Of a DNA stretch of 64,000 nt, positions 1 through 10,925 are shown one piece after another. Source of the DNA: Ahaetulla prasina. Its lineage: Eukaryota > Chordata > Lepidosauria > Squamata > Colubridae. Made by a program: the position numbers and the translations under genes. The notes under the pieces are model-generated. The model did not search any database. It was not told where the DNA came from and was given only the letters and a program-made list of their open reading frames with translations. Position 1 is the first letter of the stretch. Every line of letters starts with the position of its first letter. The stretch spans positions 15,021,901 through 15,085,900 of the forward strand of contig NC_080542.1 in assembly GCF_028640845.1 (NCBI RefSeq), in the 5' to 3' direction.

Positions 1-1767
1 TTGGCCAAAGAAATTTAAAATACAAATTACACCCTATAAAATTACAGAAATTTAAAATCCATTAAATTAAATTAAAATTTTAACAATCAAGCCAGTCCAG
101 CCATGCGAAATAAATTGGTTTTAAGTTCGCGGCGAAAGGTCCTAAGGTCAGGTAATTGTCGAAGTCCAGAGGGAAGCTCGTTCCACAGGGTAGGAGCCCC
201 CACAGAGAAAGCCCTCCCCCTGGGGGCACCAGTCAACATTGTTTGGCTGACGGCACCCTAAGGAGTCCCTCTCTGTGGGAACGCACCGGTCGCTGGGACG
301 TAGAAGACGGCAGTAGACGGTCCCGTAAGTATCCCAGTCCTAAGCCATGGAGTGCTTTGAAGGTGGTAACCAATAACTTGAAGCGCACCAGGTAGCCAGT
401 GCAGTCTGCGCAGGATAGGTGTTACATGGGAGTTCCGAACCGTTCCCTCGATAACCCACGCAGCCGTATTCTGGACTAGCTGGAGTCTCCGAGTGCTCTT
501 CAAGGGGAACCCCATGTAGAGAGCATTGCAATAGTCCAAGCGAGAGGTAACGAGAGCATGAGTGACCGTGCATAGGGCATCCCGGTCCAGGAAGGGACGC
601 AACTGGTGGATCAGGCGAACCTGATAGAAAGCTCTCCTGGAGATGGTCGTCAAATGTTCTTCAAAAGACAACTGCCCATCCAGGAGTATGCCCAAGTTGC
701 GCACCCTCTCCATCGGGGCCCACAACTCGCCCCCAACGGACAGCCGCATCTGCAGCTGACTGTACCGGGGTGCCGGCATCCACAGCCACTCCGTCTTGGA
801 GGGATTAAGTTTGAGCCTGTTCCTCCCCATCCAGACCCGTACGGCTTCCAAATACCAGGACAGTACTTCGATAGCTTCGCTGGGGTGGCCTGGGGTGGAA
901 AAGTACAGCTGCATGTCATCAGCGTACAGTTGGTATCTCACCCCAAAACCACTGATGATCTCACCCAGTGGCTTCATATAGATGTTGAACAGGAGGGGAG
1001 AGAGAATCGATCCCTGCGGCACCCCACACATGAGGCACCTTGGAGTTGATCTCTGCCCCCCTGTCAACACCATCTGCGTCCGGTCAGAGAGGTAGGAGGA
1101 GAACCACTGATAAATGGTACCTCCCACTCCCAACCCCTCCAACCGGCGCAGCAGGATACCATGGTCGAGGGTATCAAAAGCCGCTGAGAGGTCTAATAGG
1201 ACCAGGGCAGAGGAATAACCCTTATCCCTGGCCCTCCAGAGATCATCCACCAATGCGACCAAAGCCATCTCCGTACTGTATCCGGGCCAAAAGCCGGACT
1301 GGAACAGGTCTAGATAGACAGTTTCATCCAGGTACTGGGGTAACTGACATGCCACCGCACTCTCTACAACCTTTGCCGTAAAGCGAAGATTGGAGACTGG
1401 GCGGTAATTTCCTAAAACAGCTGGGTCCAGGGAAGGCTTGAGGAGGGGTCTCACCACCGCCTCTTTCAAGGCAGCGGGAAAGACCCCCTCCCACAAAGAA
1501 GCATTCGTAATCCCCCGGAGCCAGCCTCGTGTCACTTTCTGCGTGGCCAGCACCAACCAGGAGGGGCACGGATCCAGTAAACATGTGGTGGCATTCAACC
1601 TACCCAGCAACCTGTCCATGTCCTCAGGAGTCACAGGGTCAAAGTTATCCCAAACCACCTCAACAAGACGGGTCTCGGAACTCTCGCCTGGATCTACCCA
1701 ATTTTGATCCAATCCATCCCGAAGCTGAACGATTTTATCGTATAGATAACCGTTAAACTCCTCAGCA
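1..1767 (-). mobile_element. L2-like (CR1/L2 clade) LINE, 5'-truncated; 3' end off the window
   Basis: Non-LTR retrotransposon read on the minus strand. An uninterrupted reading frame of 484 codons (1712 down to 258) covers the reverse transcriptase, with the block LLDLSAAFDTLDH, the motif GVPQGSILSPLLF and the catalytic box YADD followed by MQLYFS. Beyond residue ~400 the frame drifts from the other copies, so the C-terminus is frameshifted. The 3' UTR runs to the window edge. The 5' truncation point at ~1767 abuts V2R intron 2 a few bases before the expected exon-3 acceptor of gene A. The same family recurs at 4122-5490, 25380-25840, 37645-38040 and 52838-54883. Confidence 0.9.
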
Positions 1768-2132
1768 TGGGGAGTAAGAAAGCAATAAAAGGAAAAAAGG
1801 AATTATTCTAAAGAACGTTGTGCAGTGCTTTTGTGTTTGTTTAATAAACATTTCTGTGCCTGGGTGCAATACAGAAAAGAAAACAATGCTACAGTTTTAG
1901 CGAACAGTTTTAGAGCTTAACATAAGGGCTACTCATTGAGTAGCCCTTATGTTAAGGGCTACTCAATAGGGTAGCAATTTTGATGATTTCCTTTTCATAA
2001 ATTTGATGCCTTCTTGTCTCAAATGTTTCAGGCTTCTGGGATCTTTGTAAAGAGAGTTTTCATGAAGATCTGATATCTGAAGTCATTCAAGAGCAAGGGA
2101 ACTTAACATCTTGCTCCATATTTATGTCTCAC

Positions 2133-2424
2133 CTGCGGAAATTTGTAGTTGCACAGACTGGTTGCCATGTTCAGACAGGTCCTAGAACGGGGTCCTCCAA
2201 TGACAGCTACCGTGTGGGTCTGATCATTACATTTGTAGTTGGGGATAAATTTATCTTTTGTAGATAGAAATTCCATTGCTAATTGATAAGTGGTAGTTTC
2301 CTCATGATTGTCAGTAGCAATGTGGAAACCAAGGGTAATGTTGGGTAAGATTCCAGCATGTTCATTGATCTCATTAACAGCAAATGCCAGAGCCAAAGTA
2401 TGTTGGTAATTATGAATGAGGTAC
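2133..2424 (-). CDS. V2R gene A exon 2 (ligand-binding lobe)
   Basis: 292-bp exon with the acceptor after TGAAG and the donor GTGAGA. It encodes the conserved start of lobe 1 ([39 protein letters not shown]). It is open throughout and differs from gene C exon 2 at three residues, two of them in the first four codons. Confidence 0.85.
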
Positions 2425-3113
2425 CTTCAGTGAGAGTTATAAACTATGTCAATACGTTTCTGCTTCAGAATGACATTTTAATTTTATATACATTATCTGC
2501 TCTTGATATATGTAATGTGGTCTTTAGCAAACAATAGCAGTAGGTTGTATTGATTGGGAAGCACTAATATTGGGAACGGGTAGCTAAGATTGAACTGAGA
2601 CAACATTTGTATACTTATTTCTTTTCTTCTTAAAAATATTCTTCTAGAAGACAGTCAATCTGAGTCGGTTTGGTTTAGGGTAAAAGGTGGGAGACTATGA
2701 GTTCAAGTCTCACCTCTTGGATGACTTCAGCCAGTCATTCTCTTTCATCCCAACTCACCTCACAGAGTTTTTGTTATTGGGGAAATAACAGGAGGAAGGT
2801 CAATTGGATTTGTTTTTCCCCTTGAATAATTTTTATAAATAATAAAGGTGGGATAAAAATAAAAAAATAAAAATAGATAAATAAAAAGTCATGATGCATT
2901 CTTTCCTCATTTATGACTGCAGTATTAGTGGAGGCTAAGTGTCTTTTAATCCTGGAATTTATACATGACTAAGGACAATTTCAATGGGCTGTATGGTGAG
3001 CATTTTAATTTGAGCAGAAATGTGAAGAGAAAGAAAAAAAAATAGAACCTTTAGGTGGTGATAGGGATGAGGGTGAGAGTAAAATACGACTCATATACTT
3101 TTAAAATACTTAC

Positions 3114-3352
3114 AGGTATTGATCAAGCACATCATGAGAAGGAACACTTTGAAAAGTGATCTGATTTGAAAGAAAGAAGACCTGATATATAATAGCAGCA
3201 ACAATTATATCTCCAGACTGATAGTACTTGTGAGAAATCGGAAGAGGATCTCTGAGATTGCAGTTGTGAACAGAAGAACTGCACATCAATTTAGGAAAAA
3301 AGAATAAAATCAGTGTTGTGAACAGAAGCAACTCAGTATAAAATATGGGCAT
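3114..3352 (-). CDS. V2R gene A exon 1 (signal peptide, start of flytrap domain)
   Basis: Begins at the ATG aligned with that of gene C ([11 protein letters not shown]...). A hydrophobic signal segment covers residues 4-22, then comes the V2R exon-1 signature [17 protein letters not shown]. It ends in DQY plus two bases of a Leu codon before GTAAGT (phase 2). It differs from gene C exon 1 by Gly to Asp in the NLRDPLP segment and Ile to Thr in SNQITFQS. Confidence 0.85.
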
Positions 3353-4053
3353 TGTAAATATCAAAGTATAGTATGAATGTTACTTTTCAAATAATGATCT
3401 GGGTCATCATCGATCAGACTTTCAGGAATATTATCTAAAACGAAGTAACACAGATTAAACATGCTTCTATTTTGTTCTCTCTACTTGTAAACCTGTATTT
3501 TATTGCCTGTATTAATGTAATACAGTTTTTTCACCTGGGCTCATAGTTTTTTCCATCTTTACTGGGATTCCCTTGAGATAGGGAGAAAGGAACAAAGATG
3601 GTACTTAATTTAATAAGTAATTTAGAAGATAATAGTTTATGTGTAATAGTATTATTATTATTTTTGCTTCTGTGCAAAATGTCAAAACGAAACATATTGA
3701 TTGAGAAAATGGGGGAAGCCCCATATGCACCAAAGAAGAAATGTTGGGACTTTTATTTTTTTCTAAAGGTGGTGCCATTTTGGGCAGATACATATCTATA
3801 ATCAGATTCCAAACTTTATTGATTTAAAACACAATTTTAAAAGAACCGAAGTTCATGGATTACAGTCAGTTTTTTCAGTCTTCTGCTTAAAGCAAATTCT
3901 GCTATGAAAAGTGGCGGTTTAACATAAGTGATTGAGATCAAAGATGCTTTGAAAGAGGGAAATAATGTTGGAATATTCCATAAGACAGGGATCCAAAGCA
4001 GAGTAGGTTCATCTCCTTGAGTCTGCCAAATATAGTTCAAAATGAGTCTTTCT

Positions 4054-4131
4054 AGTGGTGAAATCCACTTTTCTTCCCTATTGGTTTAGAAGTGCGCATG
4101 AGCATCACGTGCATGCGCACATCATATGCAT

Positions 4132-4202
<71 letters not shown>

Positions 4203-5646
4203 TTTCGATTTTTATACCGCCCTTCTCCCGAAGGACTCAGGGCGGTGTACAGCCAAGTAAAATTCAATATATAAACATTAAGAGAAATTAAAAAGCATAT
4301 TATAATGTGGCCAAAATTTTAAAACAATTTAAAATCTTAAAATATAAATAACCCTATAAAATTTCAGTCCAGTCCCGCTTGAATAAATAAGTGCGTTTTC
4401 AGCTCATGGCGAAAGGTCCGAAGATCAGGCACTTGACGTAAACCAGGGGGAAGTTCATTCCAAAGCGTAGGAGCTCCAACAGAGAAGGCCCTTCCCCTGG
4501 GGGCCGCCAACCGACATTGCTTGGCGGACGGCACCCTGAGAAGGCCCTCTCTGTGTGAGCGTACGGGTCGGTGGGAGGCAAAAGGTAACAGCAGGCGGTC
4601 CCGTAAGTACCCGGGTCCTAAGCCATGGAGTGCTTTAAAGGTGGTAACCAGAATCTTGAAGCGCACCCGAAAGACCACAGGAAGCCAGTGCAAACTGCGC
4701 AGGATTGGTGTTACATGGGAGCAATGAGTTGCTCTCACTATTACCTGCGCAGCTGCATTCTGGACTAACTTCAGCCTCCGGGTGCACTTCAAGGGCAGCC
4801 CCATGTAGAGAGCATTGCAATAGTCCAAGCGGGAAGTGACAAGGGCATGAGTGACCGTGCATAAGGCATCCCGGTCAAGGAAGGGGCGCAACTGGCGCAC
4901 CAAGCGTACTTGGTGGAAGGCCCTCTTGGAGACGGCCGCCAAATGATCGTCAAATGACAGCCACCCATCCAAGAGGACACCCAAGTTGCGCACCTTCTCC
5001 GTTGGGGCCAATAACTCGCCCCCCCACAGCCAGCTGCAGCTGCAGCTGACTGTACCGGGGTGCCGGCATCCACAGCCACTCCGTCTTGGAGGGATTGAGC
5101 TTGAGTCTGTTTCTCCCCATCCAGACCCGTACGGCTTCCAGACACCGGGACAGCACTTCGACAGCTTCGTTGGGGTGGTCCAGGGTGGAAAAGTACAGCT
5201 GAGTGTCATCAGCGTACAGATGATAACTCACCCCGAAACCACTGATGACCTCACCCAGCGGCTTCATGTAGATGTTGAACAGGAGGGGCGAGAGAATCGA
5301 CCCCTGAGGCACCCCACAAGTAAGGTGCCTTGCGGTCGACCTCTGCCCCCCTGTCAACACCGTCTGCGACCGGTCGGAGAGATAGGAGGAGAACCACCGA
5401 TAAACGGTGCCTCCCACTCCCAACCCCTCCAACCGGTGCAGCAAGATATCATGGTTGATGGTATCAAAAGCCGCTGAGAGATCTAATAATTTATGGACCC
5501 TTTGTGCGTGCGGAAACCCTTCTGCGCATGTGCAGAGGGTTAAAAACAGGTTTAACGGCGACCATCACTACCGGTTCTCTGAACTACCCGCCACTATTGC
5601 TTCCAGATCGGCCGAACCTGTCCAAACCAGAAGCATTTCAGCTCTG
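4054..5646. mobile_element. hAT-like MITE split by an L2 insertion
   Basis: Left end reads GTGGTGAAATCC, right end ATTTCAGCTCTG, flanked by CTTTCTA (4048-4054) and CTTTCTAA (5647-5654). The plus arm of the duplication has no insertion here. The interior is occupied by the L2 copy at 4122-5490; the MITE's own sequence, with the typical ACCGGT-containing segment, remains at 4055-4121 and 5491-5646. Confidence 0.6.
4122..5490 (-). mobile_element. L2-like LINE with (TTTA)n tail
   Basis: Minus-strand 3' part of the element. A tail of about 20 TTTA units (4122-4205) abuts the conserved 3' end CGCCCTGAGTCCTTCGGG (reverse-complement sense). Coding remnants cover the RT (GVPQGSILSPLLF, YADDTQLYFS) in one frame and the C-terminal domain (5209-4364) in another, so a frameshift separates them. 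5'-truncated at ~5490. Confidence 0.88.
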
Positions 5647-5710
5647 CTTTCTAAAGAGTATGATGTGACTTATGCTCACTTAAAAGAACAGGTCTAATAT
5701 CTATCTAGCT

Positions 5711-6015
5711 ACCCTGTTTCTCTGAAAATAAAACCTATCCTGAAAATAAGACCTAGCATGCATTAATCTGTATGCTTAATCCCCCCCTCAATAATAAGCC
5801 CTACTTAAGATCCTACGCAGCTGCCCACTCATCCACCCATTTCTTCTGGTTCCTCACAGCTATGGGGTATGGTGATGTGGTGGTGGAGTTACCCCATGCT
5901 CCCTGTGCAGCATGTCATTGCCACTGCTGGAAGGTGGGGATTGGACCTGCCCTACCTCCTTACTTCAGGACCCCTGAAGCCAGGCCATCCATGCCCCAAC
6001 ACCTGCCTCATGGCG
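5711..6015 (-). mobile_element. Truncated TIR DNA element (ACCCTGTTTC ends)
   Basis: Starts with ACCCTGTTTC and GAAAATAAGACCTA and matches the right half of the element at 18854-19550 in reverse complement. It is cut at ~6015, where V2R exon 4 sequence begins. It is part of the inverted-duplication arm rather than an independent insertion, because flanking sequence on the 5711 side also matches the plus arm. Confidence 0.75.
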
Positions 6016-6017
6016 AC

Positions 6018-6215
6018 AGAAAGGGTGGGGAACTTGTCTGGGGCAGCCATGGGGTCGATTTTCCCAACCTGGACTCTCAGAAAGGATTTGTTTGGGAATG
6101 TGACCCAACTGAAAATATCAAATTCAGTTACTAATTCTCCACTGGGGCCAAAGGAAATCTCTTCCCTGGCACTGTTGTTGTTGTTAAAGGAAACTTTCTG
6201 AAAAAAATGGTGGAG
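6018..6215 (-). pseudogene. V2R exon 4 fragment (pseudogene)
   Basis: Minus-strand exon 4: an intact TTTAG acceptor, then [45 protein letters not shown] and MAAPDKFPTLSV. It aligns with exon 4 of genes B-D with one extra codon after SFNN. The last ~10 codons and the donor are missing; the sequence switches to the DNA element at ~6015. It belongs with the exon 3 piece at 9129-9341, which lies upstream in the same orientation. No exons 5-6 follow, so this cannot make a receptor. Confidence 0.8.
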
Positions 6216-6229
6216 CTAAATGAAGAAGA

Positions 6230-7215
6230 GAACAAAAGACACCAATGAGTTAACAGGATTCCTTAAATTATATGATCAAAACTTAGTTTGATTCTGAGGT
6301 AGTCAAAGAAAACATAATTTGGGCAAAAAATTTCGGCGATAATGTTGAATTAGATAAGTGGGAGAAATTATGGAATACAAATTATAAACTAACAATGTCT
6401 GTACCCTATAAAGAAAACATGTATAAAATGTTTTATAGGTGGCACCTGCCACCAGCTAGATTGGCAAAGATTTTCCCCAATACTTCACCACTATGTTGGA
6501 AATGTAAACAACAAAAGGGAACGTATTATCATATGTGGTGGTCCTGTCATAAAGCGGAACAATATTGGGGAAAAAAAAACAAATAGAAGAAATTATAAAT
6601 CAGCATATAGAAATGAGGCCAGAAACATTTTTACTGGGAATAATTCCAGGGTCACATGAAACAGAAATACGGTATTTAATGATCCACATAGTTACAGCAG
6701 CACAAATAGTCTACACACAGAACTGGAAAAATAATATACTATCTGAAGACAATGTAATTAGAAAAATCATGGAATGTGCAGAAATGGATAAGCTTACAAA
6801 GGAGATATAAGAAAAAGAGGAAACAGAATATTATTTAGTATGGGAGAGATGGTATAAATGTTTGGAGGAAAAGGTGCAAGGAAAGATTAAATAACGGATA
6901 AACTAGGAGTAGAAATAGAAGAACAAATAGGAAGAAACAGAAATTGTGGAAAGGAAATTGGGTACACGTGTATATCTAAGTATATATGTAAATAAAATAA
7001 TTAGAATAATATAATTTATTATAGTGATATATATATATGATTTATTAGAAATATATGTATAAAAGATACATTAGGATAAGAGAGAGAAAAAGTATAAGTA
7101 TTGATCATCAACGCGAAACTGTTGGAAAGAAGAAAGTGTCAATATTTCATTTTTGTTTTTGTCTTTTAAAAATAAAATAAAATAAACATTATTTTAAAAA
7201 TTATTTTTTTTAAAA
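6230..7215 (+). mobile_element. L1-type LINE 3' fragment
   Basis: Encodes the C-terminal end of an L1 ORF2: MYKMFYRWHLPPARLAKIFP, then the zinc-knuckle-like C-W-K-C-x(6)-Y-Y-H-M-W-W. An internal A-run shifts the frame at ~6570. Ends in an A-rich tail around 7170-7215. It sits in intron 3 of the minus-strand pseudogene. Confidence 0.8.
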
Positions 7216-8013
7216 AAACCCTCAGTTTGGTCTTTTCCATTTTAACCAGTAAGCTGTTAATTTACACTGTTTAAAACTGGGAAGGGAAATACATTTCTAT
7301 GGCATGTATTTTCTATTCTATTGCCTAACTTTTTCAGTTGAAGTTTTCAGATAAAAATGCCATCACAAAATCTAATAAGGGAGAAATCCAACAAATCACT
7401 TTGCTCTGATCAGTCCAAGAATTGTGAATTCATACTGCTTGCATAAAAAGTGAATAGTAGAAAATCCTCCAACAAACCAAAAAAAATGTAGGCCAAGGTG
7501 GACCTTCTGTCAAACCAGAGGTTTTCCTTTAAAAGATAGTAAAAGGATAACTTCAAGCAATTTTATATGTCCATTTCCTTCATACAGTTTGAATGGTGCA
7601 GTGGCCTAGAGTGGCCTCAGAATCAGAAGGCTGTGAGTTCAATCCCAGGTAAAGGCAAATATTTCTCTCTCTGGGCACAATGAGAATATATCTGCTGCGA
7701 ACTCCGCATTGGTGACAGGAAGGGCATCCGGCCAGTAATTCTTAACACTCTCATAGAGACCTAGAAAACTATAGTAGCTAAGAGATAATATTATCACTCA
7801 GGAAAAGCCTACATTGGATCCTGAGATTTAGTTTACATTTCACTAGGAAATAACAGTGAATGGGCCCATTTATGATTGTCTAGAAAAGTTATTCTCTGTG
7901 AGTCTCAGTCCTTCCAAAATTAAAACAGTGACATTGTTGTTGTTTTAACCATTTAGTTGTGTCTGACTCTTGGTGACTTTATAGGGAAGTGGTCTCCATG
8001 CTACCCTATCAAG
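7216..8013. other. Pseudogene intron 3 remnant with repeat scraps
   Basis: No gene seen. 7290-7520 resembles intron 3 of gene C in reverse complement, supporting the joining of the exon 3 and exon 4 scraps into one minus-strand pseudogene. 7590-7700 resembles a degenerate tRNA-headed SINE. The rest is unassigned. Confidence 0.5.
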
Positions 8014-8018
8014 CACAG

Positions 8019-8517
8019 TGTTGTGTCCCACTCCTCCTCTGACGGCCGGGGCGGGGAAGTCCGTTTCAAGCGTGCCTCTGCAGCTCTGCCAAAGTCCTAT
8101 CAGAGTCCTCAGGGCAGGCAGGAATCCAAGGTGTGACTTCAGCAATCCAGATTAGACTTTGCCTGACTCAGAGAATGCCAGAAAGCACATCCTTTATATA
8201 GGCCATGGGGTGTGGCTCCATGACTCAGCACTTATCCAGGCCTGCCCCTCCCTTCCTTTTGCTGACATCACCTCTCCCTTCTCCGGAAGCGAGGATCTGT
8301 CCACTGCATCATTTCATCCCCAGCTGTTGGTAATCCCAGCTCGTGGCTGGCTTCAGGCGCACATGCTATCGGAGGGAGGTTTGTTTGCTCAGTTTCTCCG
8401 GGCATGGTGCCAGGACTGGGGGCTGGAGGCATGCCAGGACATTCTCCTGTATTATCAGTGTCTGGCAGGAGATGAGAAGGGCCTGGCTGCGGCGAGGGGG
8501 GCGAGCGAGGCACAACA
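8019..8517 (-). mobile_element. Solo LTR (copy 1)
   Basis: 499-bp TG...CA element flanked by a perfect 5-bp target duplication CACAG (8014-8018 and 8518-8522). A TATATAAA box on the minus strand sets the orientation. The same family occurs at 46505-47002 and 50216-50751. No internal gag-pol or primer-binding site neighbours it, so it is a solo LTR left by recombination. Described as a genomic relic only. Confidence 0.8.
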
Positions 8518-9128
8518 CACAGCTTCTTCCAATTGTTAGTTCTTTAACTTTGTATCAGGTTTGATGTTATCAAGCCAGAGCGTTCTCTGCTTGCCCCTTC
8601 TTGTTCCATAAACGATTCCTAGCATCACTGCAGTTTCTAATGAATTTGCATGCATAACATGGCCAAAGTAAATCTGATGTAGTCTTATGATTTAAGCATT
8701 CGGTTTTTATATGATTTGACACCTCTCTGTTAGTTACTCTGGCTGTACATGGCATACCCAATAATTTATGCCAGCACCACAGTTCAAAGGTACTAATTCT
8801 TACAAAGATTAGTGAACAATATATGCATGGTGATTGAAGTAACCACTTCCATCTCCTCTCTGACAATCCCAAAGCTGACTTGGCTGTGGCTGTTTTCTTT
8901 TCTGTAGTTTTTTTTTTTCTATTGGGATTTCTTTTCACAGGATTTCAGGCTTGACACAGCTTGGAGATGAAGTGGGGTAGAGATAGATGAGGCTAAATGC
9001 TGGGGGTAATTTATGCAGTTGGAAATTTTTGAGATGAGAATTTCATAAAAATATTGACAAAAGGAGAAATCCATCAGATCACTTTGTTTTTACACAAACT
9101 TCCGGAAATTTGCTTTAATCAACCTTAC

Positions 9129-9341
9129 CTGCCACTGTGATTGAAGGAAGAGTTTCCCTTTCTTTTCATCAATTATTTGATCTTCTCTGAGTTTGGAGGA
9201 GCGCATGGTCCTCAGAGCATGTGTCACAAGCATAGACAGCCTTGTAGATACTGTAAGGGTGGTTTCAAACACAGTTTGAGAAAGAATCTCCACCTTCTCT
9301 TCTCCTGTGCAGATCCTTTCAGCATTCTCATCTGTAATACC
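9129..9341 (-). pseudogene. V2R exon 3 3'-end fragment (pseudogene)
   Basis: Minus strand. Covers the last quarter of exon 3: the [14 protein letters not shown] region, VFETT, then a net 13-bp deletion that removes part of the block aligned with [12 protein letters not shown] and shifts the frame, then HALRTMRSSKL, KLFLQSQWQ and a GTAAGG donor. Upstream homology stops at ~9341. Lies 2.9 kb upstream (minus sense) of the exon 4 fragment. Confidence 0.8.
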
Positions 9342-9937
9342 AATAGAAAATCATGTCAGCGTTCCAGAAAACCCCCTCGCCAACTAAAGACTCTGAAGCA
9401 AGCATCTTTCAAAGTTCTTTTACTAGGATAGGTAAACTGGCACATCTGGGGAAATCCAAATCTGAGAGATCCGGTTTTTCCCTCAGTAAAACAAACTCCA
9501 ACACCGCCCCGACCCTTCTGTCGATCACATGCTCCAATCTCCAACTGTCCCATCTTGAGACATTACTCCGGCCACTCCTTCTCCAGATGGAGGACTAGCC
9601 TGACCTTGACTGGCAGGAAGAATGTTATTATGTCTAATGGGCCCCTCTATTAAATCCCCCCTCCTACTTTCCCACATAGGAGAAAGTGGTAGCGCGGGAG
9701 CTTCCAACCTAGTATGGCTTCCAAAGCTGACAGATCACACATCTCCCAAGGCATCCTTCTCCCTCTCCCTCCAACTTTAATTATAAGTTGTATTTTTATT
9801 CTTATTAGAAATATTTATTTATTTTATTAGAAATACGGTTTTATTGCTTTCAGTATTGTAAGCTGCCCAAAGTCACCTGTGATGAGATGGGTGGCAAATA
9901 AATGAAATCAATCAATCAATCAATCAATCAACCTGAT
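9342..9937. other. Unassigned sequence, (AATC)n at the end
   Basis: No V2R similarity. 9350-9720 is a GC-richer stretch with frames on both strands that match nothing I recognise, perhaps an old retroelement. 9780-9935 looks like a degenerate repeat tail ending in a short ATCA array (9912-9934). At 9938 homology to the 5' flank of gene C begins. Confidence 0.35.
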
Positions 9938-10677
9938 TATAGATATGTACCTTCCCAACATAATAGCATCTTTGAAACAAAATGTCCCCAGATATTCTTC
10001 TTCTGTGAATATACTGGTCCCTCATTTTATGTTTCATGTTTTAAAGTTTTAAAAGCTGTTCTAAATTTTTAAGAGCTATTCTAAGATAAAATCAACATGT
10101 TTCCTTTTGATAGTCAATAAAGCCTCTGGTGGCTCAACACACTAATGCAGTCTGTTATTAACAGCAGCTGCTTGCAATTACTGCAGGTTCACATCCCACC
10201 AGGCGCAAGGTTGACTCAGCCTTCCATCCTTTATAAGGTAGGTAAAATGAGGACCCAGATTGTTGGGGGCAATAAATTGACTTTGTATATAATATACAAA
10301 TGGATGAAGACTATTTCTTGACATAGTGTAAGCCGCCCTGAGTCTTCGGAGAAGGGTGGGATATAAATGCAAATTAAAAAAAAAGAATAATAGCACTGCA
10401 AGTAAGCTATTATCTACCAAGTGATTGTAGCTTTGGTATCATCATTGTTCTTTTTTCCCTGTCTCAAGGGAATCCCAATAAACATGAGAAAACTATGAGC
10501 ACAGATTAAAATATGTGTCATATTAATATTAGCTCAGAAGTGCAACGTTACATGTATGGAGAACACGAAAGATGCACATTTAATCTGTGATACTTCATTT
10601 TAAATAACATTCTTAATAGCTTATTATGATTATGACCCAGCTGATCAGTGGAATGGTAAAAGTGGAGCTATAGTTTG
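9938..10677 (+). promoter_or_regulatory. Conserved 5' flank of gene B
   Basis: From 9938 the sequence parallels the gene C 5' flank (19872-20324) and the minus arm (3352 to ~3800), interrupted by a SINE at 10120-10390. Shared stretches include CTGATTATAGATATGTA and the AAGGGAATCCCA block about 200-240 bp upstream of the start codon. Conservation among three genes suggests it holds the V2R promoter or 5' UTR, but no core element can be named with confidence. Confidence 0.4.
10120..10390 (+). mobile_element. tRNA-headed SINE with L2-like 3' end
   Basis: Contains GCAGTCTGTTATTAACAGC, GTTGACTCAGCCTTCCATCC and ATTGTTGGGGGCAATAA, and ends in CCGCCCTGAGTCTTCGGAGA, near-identical to the 3' end of the L2-like LINEs here, then an A-rich tail. 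Other copies: 15880-16148, 30728-30992 and (partial, minus) 42655-42775. Confidence 0.75.
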
Positions 10678-10925
10678 ATGTCTGCAATGAGCATATTTTA
10701 CCCTGAGTTGCTTTTATTCAGAACACTGGTTTTATTCTTTTTTCCTGAGATAATGTGCAATTTTCCTGTTCTCAATTGCAATCTCAGAGGTCCTCTTCTG
10801 ATTTTACACAAATATTATCAGTCCGGGGACTTAATCATTGCTGCTATTATATATCAGATCTTCTTTCTTTCAAACGAGAATACTTTTCAAAGTTTTCCTT
10901 CTCATGATGTGCTTGATCAATACCT
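10678..10925 (+). CDS. V2R gene B exon 1
   Basis: Two in-frame ATGs: 10678 ([14 protein letters not shown]) and 10687, which aligns with the start of gene C. A hydrophobic signal segment follows ([15 protein letters not shown]). Carries the signature [17 protein letters not shown] and ends in phase 2 before GTAAGT. Confidence 0.88.

Larger units (their letters stand above)
2133..3352 (-). pseudogene. V2R gene A: exons 1-2 only, probable pseudogene
   Basis: 5' part of a vomeronasal type-2 receptor on the minus strand: exon 1 (3352-3114) and exon 2 (2424-2133), joined in phase through consensus splice sites with a 689-bp intron. Both exons are open. Their 177 residues differ from gene C at only five positions, and flanking and intronic DNA also match gene C, so this is a recent inverted duplicate. 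Exon 3 should begin close to 1767, but an L2-like LINE sits there and runs off the window, separating the intron-2 polypyrimidine tract from any exon 3. The coding exons themselves are undamaged; calling it a pseudogene rests on this insertion and on exons 3-6 not being visible, so an intact downstream part beyond the window cannot be excluded. Confidence 0.65.
1768..6015 (-). repeat. Inverted segmental duplication, minus arm
   Basis: Reverse-complement copy of 19236-21890. Homology covers V2R intron 2, exons 2 and 1, the 5' flank, and continues (5655-6015) into a TIR-type DNA element that is intact in the plus arm. Insertions private to this arm are the L2 at its left end and a MITE plus L2 at 4054-5646. 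The arm ends inside the DNA element at ~6015, where it is fused to a V2R exon 4 fragment. Confidence 0.85.

Noticed and set aside
606..1049. 147-codon open frame on the + strand
   Set aside because: Antisense to the L2-like LINE coding region; similar antisense frames appear in the other L2 copies.
4055..4291. Frame encoding an Ile-Tyr-Leu-Phe repeat
   Set aside because: Direct translation of the (TTTA)n LINE tail.
8159..8539. 126-codon + strand frame
   Set aside because: Lies in the LTR at 8019-8517, antisense to it.
2133..9341. One minus-strand V2R gene made of the exon 3, exon 4, exon 1 and exon 2 pieces
   Set aside because: Order is wrong: on the minus strand the exon 3 and 4 scraps come before exon 1, and a breakpoint separates them at ~6016.
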